Positions 27,056 to 37,837 of a stretch of DNA of 64,000 bases are shown here, one piece after another. Source of the stretch: Nostoc sp. TCL240-02 (GTDB lineage Bacteria; Cyanobacteriota; Cyanobacteriia; Cyanobacteriales; Nostocaceae); NCBI RefSeq assembly GCF_013343235.1, contig NZ_CP040094.1, positions 1,736,501 through 1,800,500 on the forward strand, read 5' to 3'. The notes under the pieces are model-generated. The model saw nothing but the letters and a program-made list of their open reading frames with translations. It was not told the DNA's origin and searched no databases. The position numbers and the translations under genes were made by a program. How positions within the stretch are numbered: position 1 is the first letter of the stretch; each line of letters opens with the position of its first letter.

Positions 27056-27695
27056 TATACCAATTTAATGTGAAGCTGCATAGAAAAGAGCTTCTAAGAT
27101 AAAGTTATAAGAAGAGACAGAAATTACTTGCTCAAATGTAAGTTGGTCGAATATCTCTTGGATGCGTTCGCGTAAAGCTTGTAAAGAAGAGAAAAGTTGA
27201 TTTTTGAGAGGTTTCTTAAGAGCTTGCCAAAGCCTTTCTTTCTTGATTGAGTTCAGGAGCCGATGGTGGTTGAAATAGAGGAATAATAAACTCTTGCCAG
27301 CTAATCACTGAACTTGTATGAGCCGATGCTTGATCAATCTGTAAAATTGCATAATCCGAGCCTAATTGCACAGATAGCCAGTCCAAGAACTGTTGAAAAC
27401 ACTCGCCATTCAGTTTCGGATACTCATAAAGAAAGTGGTCTCCAGTTAATGGTTCAATTGCACCATAAATCCAAAAGTTATCTCTTGGCCATATCACCTT
27501 AACAGTGGGCTTGACTCCGGAAGCTGTAATCACTTTTCCTGTAAGAGTTTTGAGTCCAACCATAGTTTCATCCTGGCACAGGTAGCGAACACACTTGCCG
27601 GGTGCTAGATGTTTTTCTAGACAATTTCAGAAGGTTATTTTAATTTATCGAGTTTGTTTTCTCTATTATATGCAGCTTCATATTAAATTGGTATA
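27056..27695. mobile_element. IS630-type element, internally deleted (640 bp)
   Basis: It is bounded by 27 bp terminal inverted repeats at 27056-27082 and 27669-27695 that differ at one base, each starting TATACCAATTTAAT. The TA at each edge fits the TA target of IS630/Tc1 elements. The enclosed transposase gene has lost its N-terminal DNA-binding part and is frameshifted, so the element can move only if a related transposase acts on its intact ends. Confidence 0.8.
27083..27620 (-). pseudogene. IS630 family transposase remnant
   Basis: In minus-strand order: LAPGKCVRYLCQDETMVGLKT carries the first catalytic Asp, LQIDQASAH the second, and PPSAPELN should lead into the third acid. A frameshift near 27235 moves the remaining C-terminus (LKKPLKNQLFSSLQALRERI-like) into another frame. 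The helix-turn-helix N-terminus is absent, because only about 50 bp separate the first recognisable codons from the inverted repeat. Confidence 0.75.
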
Positions 27696-28048
27696 AGATT
27701 ATATTTAGGACTAATCTATTATATGATTCAGGTTCTCAGTTGTTTCATTGGCGAGACTTTAGATTCTTCTAATTCATTGTGTCAAGCCTGATTGAGATGC
27801 TCTTACCCTGCTTGGCTTTATAGCAATTAGTTTGGTATAAAGCAGCGATTGATACGGTTTTAGTAATCAGTTTCAGCTTTGATCCTTGATAGGAAAGTAA
27901 CATAAGCCGTAGAAAACTTATCAACAAATTCTGCCTGATGGATAAATTTTACCCAAACTAAAATTGCTAATTTTACTCAGATAAAAATGCACACAACATT
28001 AGCAATGCTGCGTCATCTTTAGTGCAATACGCTTTGCTTAACCCAACC
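27696..28048. other. Spacer between two IS630 elements
   Basis: 353 bp of AT-rich sequence without a recognisable gene. Its right end GCAATACGCTTTGCTTAACCC is a common cyanobacterial interspersed repeat, also seen near 57286-57307, into which the next IS is inserted. Confidence 0.4.
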
Positions 28049-28940
28049 TAGTGGCATGGCAAGGCTAAAATAGTGGAATATAAAAGGCGCAAAATCGGGG
28101 TAAGCTGATGGGAAAAGGTCGTAGGGATAAAGTGCTTTTAAATACAGAACAGAGGCAAAAACTAGAAGTGATTAGCCGTAATGGATATGCCTCAGCCAAA
28201 AAAATATTGCACGCACAAGTGCTGTTGATGTGTGATGAAGGTAAGGGTGCAATGAAAAAATGGACAATGGAAGTAGTTTTGGATATTTACAGTCAAGAGC
28301 ATAGTGAGTCGGAACCGCTTATATGTATGGATGAAGCGGCTATACAGTTAACGGGACATGTCTTCGAGCCGATTCCCGCCAAACCTGGTCATGATGAAAA
28401 AGAAGATTATCACTACACTCGTGAAGGAGTCCAAGCTTTATTTATGTTCTTCGACCCGAATCGAGGTTGGCGAAGAGTCAGCAATCGTGACCATGGGACT
28501 CGTGTAGATTGGGCTGAAGAAGTACGTCAGTTATTAGATGAAGACTATCCTCATGCTAACAAAGTCAAATTAGTCTGTGATCATCTCAACACTCATAATA
28601 TTGCCTCTTTGTATGAAGCTTTTCAGAAGTGTTGAAGCTCATCGTTTAGCTCGGAAACTGGAGATTTATTACACTCCCCGTAATGGTAGTTGGCTCAATG
28701 TTGCTGAGATTGAATTAAGTGTCTTAAGCCAACAGTGTTTAGATAGACGTATTTCTTCAGTGGAGGAACTTTCTACTGAGTTGGCTGCTTGGCAACAAGA
28801 ACGTAACTCCACCACCAGTAAAGTAATTTGGCATTTTACTACTGAAGATGCGCGTATCAAACTTAAACATCTTTATCCGGTGTTTGACACCGATGAAACA
28901 GGTGATTCTATTGCAACATTTTAGCCTTGCCACGCCACTA
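28049..28940. mobile_element. IS630-type element, second group (892 bp)
   Basis: 23 bp terminal inverted repeats at 28049-28071 and 28918-28940, one mismatch, ending TAGTGGC/GCCACTA. TA at both edges fits the family target. The element is inserted in an interspersed repeat. Its transposase is frameshifted and has an internal deletion. Ends unrelated to those of the element at 27056. Confidence 0.8.
28108..28924 (+). pseudogene. IS630 family transposase, frameshifted
   Basis: Frame one (28108-28635) gives LLNTEQRQKLEVISRNGYAS, then jumps from CDEGKGA to KKWTMEVVLDIYSQ, so most of the DNA-binding HTH region is missing. It continues with CMDEAAIQL (first Asp) and VCDHLNTHN (second Asp) and stops after EAFQKC. 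A one-base shift near 28625 leads to frame two (to 28924): RSVEAHRLARKLEIYYTPRNGSWL and NVAEIELSVLSQQCL with the catalytic Glu. Both acids of the DDE triad and the Glu survive but not in one protein. Confidence 0.8.
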
Positions 28941-29035
28941 CGCAGTTTACGGTTTTTAGCGCTAACTGAACCGTATTGATCTTACTGTGCAGATATGAAG
29001 TTACAGTTTTTAGCACAATAATAATGGAGAAAGTA

Positions 29036-29389
29036 ATGATTACCGAAGAAGACTTAGCCCAACAATTTACCCTTATTATGGAGCAATCTCACCCAACAGT
29101 ATGGGAATTACTACGCCACTGCTATATAAAAGTGCTAAATTCTAGCTTAAAAGCAGCGTATACCGCTCATGCCAAACATATTAGGATTTATTGTCCTGAC
29201 AGATTGATGGTTGCTGTAGTAGCAGAAAAAAATTTACTGATAGAAGTGGCAGAATCTCTGGGTCTAGTTGAAGTTGTTTGCCTGAATGCGACAAATCTGT
29301 TGCACGACCCCAAATTGCAGATTAAGAAAGCTTATCCTCAGTTGTGGTTAGATTTGATGTGGATTGTTACGCAAAAGCAAGAATTATGA
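29036..29389 (+). CDS. Conserved-looking small protein of unknown function
   Basis: 117 residues if translation starts at ATG 29036, which has a good GGAGA Shine-Dalgarno ten bases upstream; the longer frame to 28976 enters IS-flanking repeat sequence. I do not recognise the family. It is soluble and mixed alpha/beta by eye, with an N-terminal acidic helix (TEEDLAQQFTLIMEQ) and ARH/AKHIRIYCPDRLMVAVVAEKN in the middle. No motif, signal peptide or membrane segment. Neighbours give no hint: an IS on the left, a convergent membrane protein on the right. Confidence 0.5.
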   Translation: MITEEDLAQQFTLIMEQSHPTVWELLRHCYIKVLNSSLKAAYTAHAKHIRIYCPDRLMVAVVAEKNLLIEVAESLGLVEVVCLNATNLLHDPKLQIKKAYPQLWLDLMWIVTQKQEL

Positions 29390-29410
29390 AACCTAAAATT
29401 TTCTCTAGAA

Positions 29411-29641
29411 TTAGTCTTTATACGACTCTAAAATCCCACTGCGAATCATTAGTTGTGGCCAAAACAACACAAAAAATCCCATCCACATCACTATAGGGAT
29501 AGAGACGAGAATGGTTAGCCAGATGGTTTTAAATAATAACCAGCTACCACTAATCAGTGTTACACCTGTGAGAATTATAGACCAGGGCTGACACCACCAA
29601 GGTTTGTAGTTCCAAGGACTTATAGACTTTTCTTCTGACAT
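29411..29641 (-). CDS. Small cyanobacterial membrane protein (DUF6737-like)
   Basis: 76 residues with a motif-like N-terminus ISPWNYKPWWCQPWSI and two hydrophobic helices (about 22-44 SIILTGVTLISGSWLLFKTIW and 45-64 LTILVSIPIVMWMGFFVLFW), then a short charged tail. Proteins of this pattern are widespread in cyanobacteria; I believe the family is DUF6737 but cannot verify it. Function unknown. It is convergent with the preceding small gene and not obviously co-transcribed with anything. Confidence 0.6.
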   Translation of the reverse strand: MSEEKSISPWNYKPWWCQPWSIILTGVTLISGSWLLFKTIWLTILVSIPIVMWMGFFVLFWPQLMIRSGILESYKD

Positions 29642-29841
29642 TTGTTTTATTTAATAAAACTCCAAATTTACCTTTGACCATTTTTAGGGTAAACGATCTA
29701 CTAGGGTTGCAGAGTTGAAGGCGTTGGCTTTGCCCATCGCAGGTATAGCTATCAATATTATCAAGGTTTTGGTAATATTCTTCACAAATATAACAGTACA
29801 ATCCAGATAAATTTTGGTTATCGTCTACCTCCGTAGACTCA

Positions 29842-29874
29842 GAAAAAATTAACAAGGGGATTTTGCCCCTTGTT
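29842..29874 (-). terminator. Rho-independent terminator of the dioxygenase gene
   Basis: On the minus strand AACAAGGGG pairs perfectly with CCCCTTGTT over a 6 base loop and is followed by AATTTTTTCT. It lies about 55 bp past the dioxygenase stop. Next to it (29875-29900) is an AACCCGCGTAGGTGGGT interspersed repeat related to 3086-3103. Confidence 0.8.
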
Positions 29875-29928
29875 ATTAACCCGCGTAGGTGGGTAAAGCC
29901 TTGTGTATATATATAAGCTTTTAACTAC

Positions 29929-30897
29929 TTACGAAAGCACTGGTTCTGCTTCTAGCTTATCGCCTCTGTTCTTCAAGATGGTTGGTAATTCGCTACTGAA
30001 CGCTTCACCTTCAACCACTTGCGATCGGAAACCATCTGGCCCAACTGGAACGTCACCCGTGATAGTTGTGCGATAGAGGACGCGCTCAACTTCCAGATGA
30101 TCCAAATCCTGTGGGGCTAAATGCGAGGTGGCGCGGTTGTCCCAGAAGGCAATGTCACCGTTGTTCCATCGGAAGCGAGTGATGTAGGCAGGCTTAGTGA
30201 TCTGATTGAAGAACAACTCAAGCAGCAGGTCGCTTTCTTGTCGTGACACGTCAAGAATGTGCGAGGTGAAACCAGGATTCACGTACAATGCTCGTTCGCC
30301 TGTCTCAGGATGAACCCTGACTACTGGGTGGATTGAAACCAGTGGATTGGCAGCAATGCGCTGGGCGATCTTGCTATTGCTGGGCAGATTCAAACGCGCA
30401 TTGAAGCGATGTTCAGCTTTCAATCCGTCTGCTAGGATCCGCAGGGGTGCTGACAGACCCTCGTAGGCTGCGACTAAATTAGTCCACTGTGTGTCACCAC
30501 CAAAACTAGGAACGTTGACTGCACGCAAAATAGATGCCGCAGGTGGATTGACAACTGCTGTCACATCGGTATGCCAGCGACTCTCGTAGCTGGAACGCCG
30601 TAGACCATTGCGCCGTTCGTAGCGGCTGCGGTCAATTGGTAGGATTTCTGAGAAACCTTCTATCGGCTCATCTTCGTGGGGGTGTGCGTAGGTCACTTCG
30701 CCGAAACGAGCCGTGAATGCAACCTGTGCAGCATGATCGATGTTCTGGCCGCGAAAGAACACGACTTTCCACTTCAATAGCGCTTGACGAATTTCTTTAA
30801 CTGCATCATCGTGCAAAGGACGTGAAAGGTCTACGCCACTGATTTCAGCACCAATGAAACCAGCTACCTGTTTTACTTCAATGTGTTTGTTAGTCAT
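29929..30897 (-). CDS. TauD/TfdA family Fe(II)/2-oxoglutarate dioxygenase
   Basis: 322 residues. The double-stranded beta-helix iron site is intact: His109 and Asp111 in RWHTDVT, distal His259 in RATSHLAP, and the 2-oxoglutarate-binding Arg276 in LYRTTITGD. Spacing fits taurine dioxygenase and alkylsulfatase AtsK. GAEISGVDLSRPL and VVFFRGQ near the N-terminus are also family hallmarks. It would hydroxylate a sulfonate, sulfate ester or related acid and release the sulfur group, but no tauABC or ssu genes are nearby, so the substrate is open. Base composition looks richer in G+C than the neighbours (for instance 30400-30800), which could mean later acquisition. It has its own terminator. Confidence 0.9.
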   Translation of the reverse strand: MTNKHIEVKQVAGFIGAEISGVDLSRPLHDDAVKEIRQALLKWKVVFFRGQNIDHAAQVAFTARFGEVTYAHPHEDEPIEGFSEILPIDRSRYERRNGLRRSSYESRWHTDVTAVVNPPAASILRAVNVPSFGGDTQWTNLVAAYEGLSAPLRILADGLKAEHRFNARLNLPSNSKIAQRIAANPLVSIHPVVRVHPETGERALYVNPGFTSHILDVSRQESDLLLELFFNQITKPAYITRFRWNNGDIAFWDNRATSHLAPQDLDHLEVERVLYRTTITGDVPVGPDGFRSQVVEGEAFSSELPTILKNRGDKLEAEPVLS

Positions 30898-31246
30898 CTG
30901 AATTCTCCATAGTTTGATTCATAGGGCAATGTTCACACTCGTCCGTTTCCTTTGGTATGTTGTTTGCACTTTATGCCTACATCTCAAAGGAAGCGATCGC
31001 ATTTGAAAAATATTATACGATATATCTATCGATTTGCAGTAGTATAAAAATACCGATTTTTAGACTGCTGAACCTTCCGCACCTTATGAGCTTGTTACAG
31101 ACAATTCTGGGGAACTTAGCCTTACTCTAATTCCCTCCTTTTTAGGGACTTGCGTGAAAATAAAGTATTAGTAAAACGAGTTTTGACACTATTAACCCGC
31201 AGATCCCTTATGTGGGTGGATTCCCCCTGCCCCCTGCCCCTTGCCT
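30898..31246. other. Spacer with interspersed repeat and STRR
   Basis: Contains the uninterrupted 59 bp repeat 31148-31206 that is also found, split by another unit, at 19791-19907, and a CCCCTGC-type STRR (31218-31240) running up to the ligA stop codon. Also an AT-rich stretch likely holding the dioxygenase promoter. Confidence 0.6.
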
Positions 31247-33316
<2,070 letters not shown>

Positions 33317-33382
33317 TTAAACATAATGAAGCCTATTGTTTGGATAGCCGCGACTAACCCGTGAAATTAAGGCTTTCATGAA

Positions 33383-33495
33383 TTAATCTTTCATATTATA
33401 TTCTACCCAAATTGGATGTCTTGGTAGGCGATCGCCACAACAAGGGCAAGGAAGTACAGGATATCTTTCAGCAGCTTTCATTACTAGTGATGCCA
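33383..33495 (-). pseudogene. Short zinc-ribbon-like fragment cut by a palindromic element
   Basis: The minus-strand frame reads SLVMKAAERYPVLPCPCCGDRLPRHPIWVEY and stops. The CPCCG and the following basic residues look like half of a small zinc ribbon. The frame continues upstream only through the inserted element at 33494-33629, so the N-terminus of any real gene has been displaced. It may equally be a chance frame. Confidence 0.3.
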
Positions 33496-33629
33496 ATACG
33501 GTTCGGTTAAGGGAAGAGAGGCGATAAATCGCCGTCTCTACAAAGGAATGATTATTGTAAAGACGGTGATTTATCGCCTCTTTGCAATCTATAACTTTCA
33601 TCAAAAAACCTTATTTGAACTGTATTGAG
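33494..33629. repeat. Palindromic MITE-like element with 8 bp target duplication
   Basis: It is flanked by AGTGATGC at 33486-33493 and 33630-33637. Ends are imperfect inverted repeats (CAATACGGTTCGGTTAAGG and CCTTATTTGAACTGTATTG). Inside, AGAGGCGATAAATCGCCGTC (about 33518) mirrors GACGGTGATTTATCGCCTCT (about 33561). It has no gene. Similar end sequences are at 19984 and near 28963-28977. Confidence 0.7.
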
Positions 33630-33637
33630 AGTGATGC

Positions 33638-34056
33638 GATCTTGAGCGTTCCATCTCAAAAATATGGATCAATAACCATAGAAGCCATTCTTGTTGGCTA
33701 GAAAATAAGATGTTTTTAAAGTCAATATAAATGTATTTTCTACTAAGCTTATTTGAGTTCATGTTCTTCTCAGCGAGTTAAAATACTTTTTCTTGAAAGT
33801 GTAAGAAATTTAAAGCACATAATAGAGATTATCGCGCCTTTAATTAGCTATCATCGGCAGAAAATAAGCTAAAACTACATAGTAAAGTTATGCCAAAGAT
33901 ATACAAATAAAAGTTCGGTACTCTGAATTCAGGAATCACCTGTAAATCTGGGGTATCCACAATTATCAGCATTGCTACCTGAGTATTGCATAAAAAATAA
34001 ACGCAAACCTCCTATGTAGTCAGCGCTGCCCAAATTTACTGTTTTATTTTACTAAT
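33638..34056. other. Spacer upstream of the secreted repeat protein
   Basis: About 420 bp of AT-rich sequence that probably contains the promoter of the repeat protein. I see no ORF, strong hairpin or known motif. Confidence 0.4.
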
Positions 34057-35007
34057 ATGTTCATCCGCTCTTTAACATTTACCGCCTCTAGTGCAGTGTT
34101 ACTTTCAACTTTAATCAGTTCCGCTTTTGCCGCTCCCATTAACTTTGCTAATAGTGTCAGCAATAGTGAGACAAACACAAAACTAATTGCTCAAAATGTT
34201 GCCCAATTACAGAGAATACCCGATGTCAGAAGACAAGCGATCGCTAACGGACAAGACCGATACGCCGCTATTTGGGTCAAGTCTGGTAGTGGGGCTTGGG
34301 AAGCGCGACATGGATTGACCTCAGCTCAGTATCAAGCTACTTTTGACAAACTTGTTGGCGAAGGATATCGGTTAGTTGATGTCAGTGGTTACAGTGTGAA
34401 CGGACAAGGCCGATACGCTGCTATTTGGGTCAAGTCTGGCGGCCCTGCTTGGGAAGCGCGACATGGATTAACCTCAGCCCAGTATCAAGCTACTTTTGAC
34501 AAACTAGTTGGTGAAGGATATCGATTAGTTCACGTTAGTGGTTATGCTGTGAACGGACAAGACCGATATGCCGCTATTTGGGAGAAGTCTGATGGCCCAG
34601 CTTGGGAAGCGCGACATGGATTGACCTCAGCCCAGTATCAAGCTACTTTTGACAAATTGGTTGGTCAGGGATATCGGTTAGTTGATGTTAGTGGTTATGC
34701 TGTGAACGGACAAGACCGATACGCCGCTATTTGGGTCAAGTCTGGTGGCCCCGCTTGGGAAGCGCGACATGGATTGACCTCAGCCCAGTATCAAGCTACT
34801 TTTGACAAACTAGTTGGTGAAGGATATCGATTAGTTGACGTAAGTGGTTACAATGTCAACGGACAAAACCGATACGCCGCTATTTGGGAAAAGTCTGGTA
34901 GTTCAGCTTGGCAGGCGCGACATGGATTGACTTCAGCACAGTATCAAGCTACTTTTGACAAACTGGTTGGTGAAGGATATCGATTAGTTGATGTAAGTGG
35001 CTATTAG
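34057..35007 (+). CDS. Secreted protein with five tandem BTRD1-type repeats
   Basis: 316 residues. A signal peptide ([20 protein letters not shown], cut after AFA) and a short linker precede five almost identical 51-residue repeats from residue 64 to the end, each with [31 protein letters not shown] and [10 protein letters not shown]. The 153 bp DNA repeats (34246-35007) are nearly identical, so copy number may be unstable. Such bacterial tandem repeat domains are normally N-terminal to hydrolases such as polyglycine hydrolases. Here the protein stops right after the last repeat, and the following phosphodiesterase frame overlaps by 11 bp in the +1 frame. The two may have been one fused enzyme. 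Confidence 0.85.
   Translation: MFIRSLTFTASSAVLLSTLISSAFAAPINFANSVSNSETNTKLIAQNVAQLQRIPDVRRQAIANGQDRYAAIWVKSGSGAWEARHGLTSAQYQATFDKLVGEGYRLVDVSGYSVNGQGRYAAIWVKSGGPAWEARHGLTSAQYQATFDKLVGEGYRLVHVSGYAVNGQDRYAAIWEKSDGPAWEARHGLTSAQYQATFDKLVGQGYRLVDVSGYAVNGQDRYAAIWVKSGGPAWEARHGLTSAQYQATFDKLVGEGYRLVDVSGYNVNGQNRYAAIWEKSGSSAWQARHGLTSAQYQATFDKLVGEGYRLVDVSGY
34246..35007 (+). repeat. Five 153 bp coding tandem repeats
   Basis: Each unit encodes one 51-residue repeat. Units differ mostly at synonymous positions, and the last lacks its final codons because of the TAG stop at 35005. Confidence 0.9.
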
Positions 35008-35346
35008 TACAACATCTCCAATTATCATTGCACACCGAGGCGCTAGCGGCTATCGTCCAGAACATACTTTAGCCGCTTATGAATTAGCGATTGCATTGGG
35101 TGCTGATTATATTGAACCTGATTTAGTTTCCACCAAAGACGGCGTTTTAATTGCTCGTCACGAAAATGAGATTTCTGAAACTACTGATGTTGCTAGCCAT
35201 GCAGAATTTTCTCACCGTCAAACGACCAAAATAATTGATGGCGAATCAAAAACTGGCTGGTTTACTGAAGATTTTACCTTGGCAGAAGTGAAAACACTAC
35301 GAGCCAAAGAGCGAATTGGGCAACTGCGATCGCAAAATACCGCTTA

Positions 35347-36375
35347 TAGCGGTTATCAGTCTACTTCAGTACAGTAGGAGAGAGCAATTCTACTGATAAT
35401 TGGTGGTGATGAAAGCCTACTCTCTCGACTTGCGTCAAAAAATAGTTGATGCTTATGCCTGCGGTGACATTTCCCAACGAAAACTGGCTAAAAACTTTGG
35501 TGTCACCTTAAGTTTTGTGCAAAATTTACTCAAACGCCATCGAGAATTGGGGATGATAGGCCCCAAGGTGCGGACTGAGCAGACAGCAACAAAGTTGAAT
35601 GCTGAACAGTTAGAAATCCTGCGCCAACTCGTCATAGCACAGCCCGATGCGACGTTAAGCGAATTGCGGGAACGACTTTACGAGAAAACAGAGGTCTTAA
35701 TTGGGGTAGCTACGGTGAATCGGATGGTTCGCTGGAAACTTCACCTCAACCTCAAAAAAAAAGTCTCCACCTCACAAAAAAAGGTAGTGATGAAGTCCAA
35801 CTAGCCCGATTTGAGTACTGGAAACTCTTGAGGGGGATACCCGTCGAAGAGCTGATTTTCTTAGATGAATCGGGAGTTAATCTGTCCTTCATCCGCAAAT
35901 GTGCCCGCGCCTTGCCTGGCCTTCGGGCCTATGCTCAAAAGCCCAACCGCAAAGGGAAAAATGTCTCGGTAATTGGTGCAATTAGCTTGAAAGGACTGCT
36001 CACCCAATGGAGTGGCTTAGGTTCTATCGATGCTTTGACTTTTGATGCCTTCATCGCCCAAAAGCTCGTACCCAAACTTTGGCCTGGTGCAGTGGTGATC
36101 ATGGATAACTGCTCAATCCATAAAAGTGATGAACTTGAAGCTTTGCTCATCGCTGCTGGCGCTCATCTCATTTATCTCCCCCCTATTCTCCCGATTTTTC
36201 ACCGATTGAGAATTGTTGGTCCAAGATTAAGAACATTCTCCGTCGCATCGGTGCAAGGACATACCCTGATTTACTCCAGGCATTAGATACGGCATTCGCA
36301 GAAGTGACAATAGAGAATTTGCTGGGTTGGTTTACTCACTGCTGCTACTGTACCTCACAAGACTGATAACCGCTA
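35347..36375. mobile_element. IS630-type element inserted in the phosphodiesterase gene (1029 bp)
   Basis: Terminal inverted repeats TAGCGGTTATCAGTCT (from 35347) and AGACTGATAACCGCTA (to 36375); TA duplicated at 35345-35346 and 36376-36377. It carries a frameshifted transposase. The right edge was later used as target by the IS701 next door. Confidence 0.9.
35409..36364 (+). pseudogene. IS630 family transposase, two frame changes
   Basis: Frame one from ATG 35409 gives the N-terminal HTH (YSLDLRQKIVDAYACGDISQ, KLAKNFGVTLSFVQNLLKRH). At an A-run near 35788 (CACAAAAAAAGGTAG) the frame must shift to continue as VQLARFEYWKLLRGIPVEEL; A-runs are known sites of programmed frameshifting in this family, so this one may be functional. 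The next frame has FLDESGVNLS and VIMDNCSIHKS with two catalytic Asp. A base is missing from the C-run at about 36177-36182, which moves PDFSPIENCWSKIK with the catalytic Glu out of frame. That second change looks disabling. Confidence 0.8.
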
Positions 36376-36378
36376 TAT

Positions 36379-37837
36379 CCCTCTTCTGTCACTTTCCGAG
36401 TATTCTGAATAAAAGGATTAAAAGAAAAAACTCTCTTCAGGTAAGCAGGGCAATGGATGTAGAATTACAAATCCTAAAACATTTGGCAAGAGATGCCCAG
36501 CCAACAGTTGCGATCATAGATGAATATTGTGCAGAGTATAAAGACCTGTTCAAAGAAGTAAGAAATTATGAATGCTTCAAATATTTACATTTAGGGATAA
36601 TTGCACCAATAAAAAGAAAATCATTACCAGAAATAGCCAAAGTAGTAAGTATAAACTCGGCACAGTCATTACATCATTTCATAGCCTATTCAGATTGGTC
36701 AGCAAATAAATTAAAGAGCCGAAGATTAGATAAATTAAAGAAAGCATTAAATAGTCAGGCGATAACCGTAGTAATAGATGAAACTGGAGATAGGAAAAAA
36801 GGTAAAAAGACAGATTATGTTGCAAGACAATATCTAGGGAGTGTAGGAAAAATAGATAATGGAATAGTATCAGTCAATGCTTATGGAGTTTATGAAAATG
36901 TAACATTTCCATTAAGTTTCAAAGTATTTAAACCGAAAGGGACGCTCAAATCAGGAGATAAATATAAAACCAAAATAGAGTTAGCGTCAGAAATTATTAC
37001 AGAATTAATAAATGAGGGGTTTAATATTGAATTAGTATTAGCCGATAGTTTATATGGTGAAAGTAGCAAATTCATCAAAAAGCTCAATGAATATGAATTA
37101 GCTTATGTTGTAGCAATTAGAAGTAATCACGGAGTCTGGCTACCAGCTAATCAGAGCGTTAGAGCTAACAAGTGGTGCAAATTTGAGAGAACATTTAGTA
37201 ATAAAAAATCCGAAATCAGATATATCCGAGAAATAATTTATGGTAAAAAAAGAGCCATAACTTACTGGGAAATAACTACTGATCCAGAAACAATGCCGGA
37301 TAATTCCACTTCATTTGTCATGACGAATCTTCAAGGAAATCTCAAAAAAACTTTAGGCGATTTATATGGATTAAGAACCTGGGTAGAATATGGGTTTCGA
37401 CAATGTAAACAGGAACTCGGCTGGACAGATTATCGCTTGACAAATTTTCAACATATAGAGAGATGGTGGGAAATTATTTTTTGTGTTTACACAATGATTA
37501 GTCTAAATTCCCCAGCCTTTTTAGCCTTAAATCAATCTCTTCAAATTGAAACTGAGGTGATAGGTACTAGTTATGTTAATTGTGTAGATTTTTCTCATCA
37601 TCAACAATGGAATCATAATTCTGGATGGAAGAATACTCTTAATAATCTTCGTTTAATTGTCCAACCTCTTTTACTATTTTGGCTGATTTATCCCTGGTTA
37701 GATATTTTTCCAAATTCTCATTTATTGCTAGGATTTAATCATTTAATTTGTGCCATGAACCAATTTAAACCCTTTTTTGCTTCTGGATGATTTCACTTAT
37801 TTACTACTTGCTTATCTCGGAGAGTGACAGAAGAGGG
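36379..37837. mobile_element. IS701-type element at the right edge of the IS630 (1459 bp)
   Basis: Terminal inverted repeats CCCTCTTCTGTCACTTTCCG (from 36379) and the matching CGGAGAGTGACAGAAGAGGG (to 37837), one mismatch. The four-base target ATAT is duplicated at 36375-36378 and 37838-37841. It carries one intact transposase, so it may be active. Confidence 0.9.
36453..37790 (+). CDS. IS701/IS4-like DDE transposase
   Basis: 445 residues from ATG 36453; the longer open frame upstream enters the IS end and is not expected to be translated. It cuts and pastes the flanking IS. The RNase-H-like core shows ITVVIDETGDRKKGK (first Asp), VLADSLYGESSKFI (second Asp), and WVEYGFRQCKQELGWTDYRL with the Y-(2)-R-(3)-E-(6)-K-like signature and catalytic Glu. 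The N-terminal region is helical (DEYCAEYKDLFKEVRNYE). The frame is intact, unlike the other transposases here apart from the IS1634 one. Codons are A+T-richer than the host genes. Confidence 0.88.
   Translation: MDVELQILKHLARDAQPTVAIIDEYCAEYKDLFKEVRNYECFKYLHLGIIAPIKRKSLPEIAKVVSINSAQSLHHFIAYSDWSANKLKSRRLDKLKKALNSQAITVVIDETGDRKKGKKTDYVARQYLGSVGKIDNGIVSVNAYGVYENVTFPLSFKVFKPKGTLKSGDKYKTKIELASEIITELINEGFNIELVLADSLYGESSKFIKKLNEYELAYVVAIRSNHGVWLPANQSVRANKWCKFERTFSNKKSEIRYIREIIYGKKRAITYWEITTDPETMPDNSTSFVMTNLQGNLKKTLGDLYGLRTWVEYGFRQCKQELGWTDYRLTNFQHIERWWEIIFCVYTMISLNSPAFLALNQSLQIETEVIGTSYVNCVDFSHHQQWNHNSGWKNTLNNLRLIVQPLLLFWLIYPWLDIFPNSHLLLGFNHLICAMNQFKPFFASG

Noticed and set aside
29550..29855. 101-codon minus-strand frame near the small membrane protein
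   Set aside because: It overlaps the better-supported 76-residue gene in another frame and contains repeat sequence.
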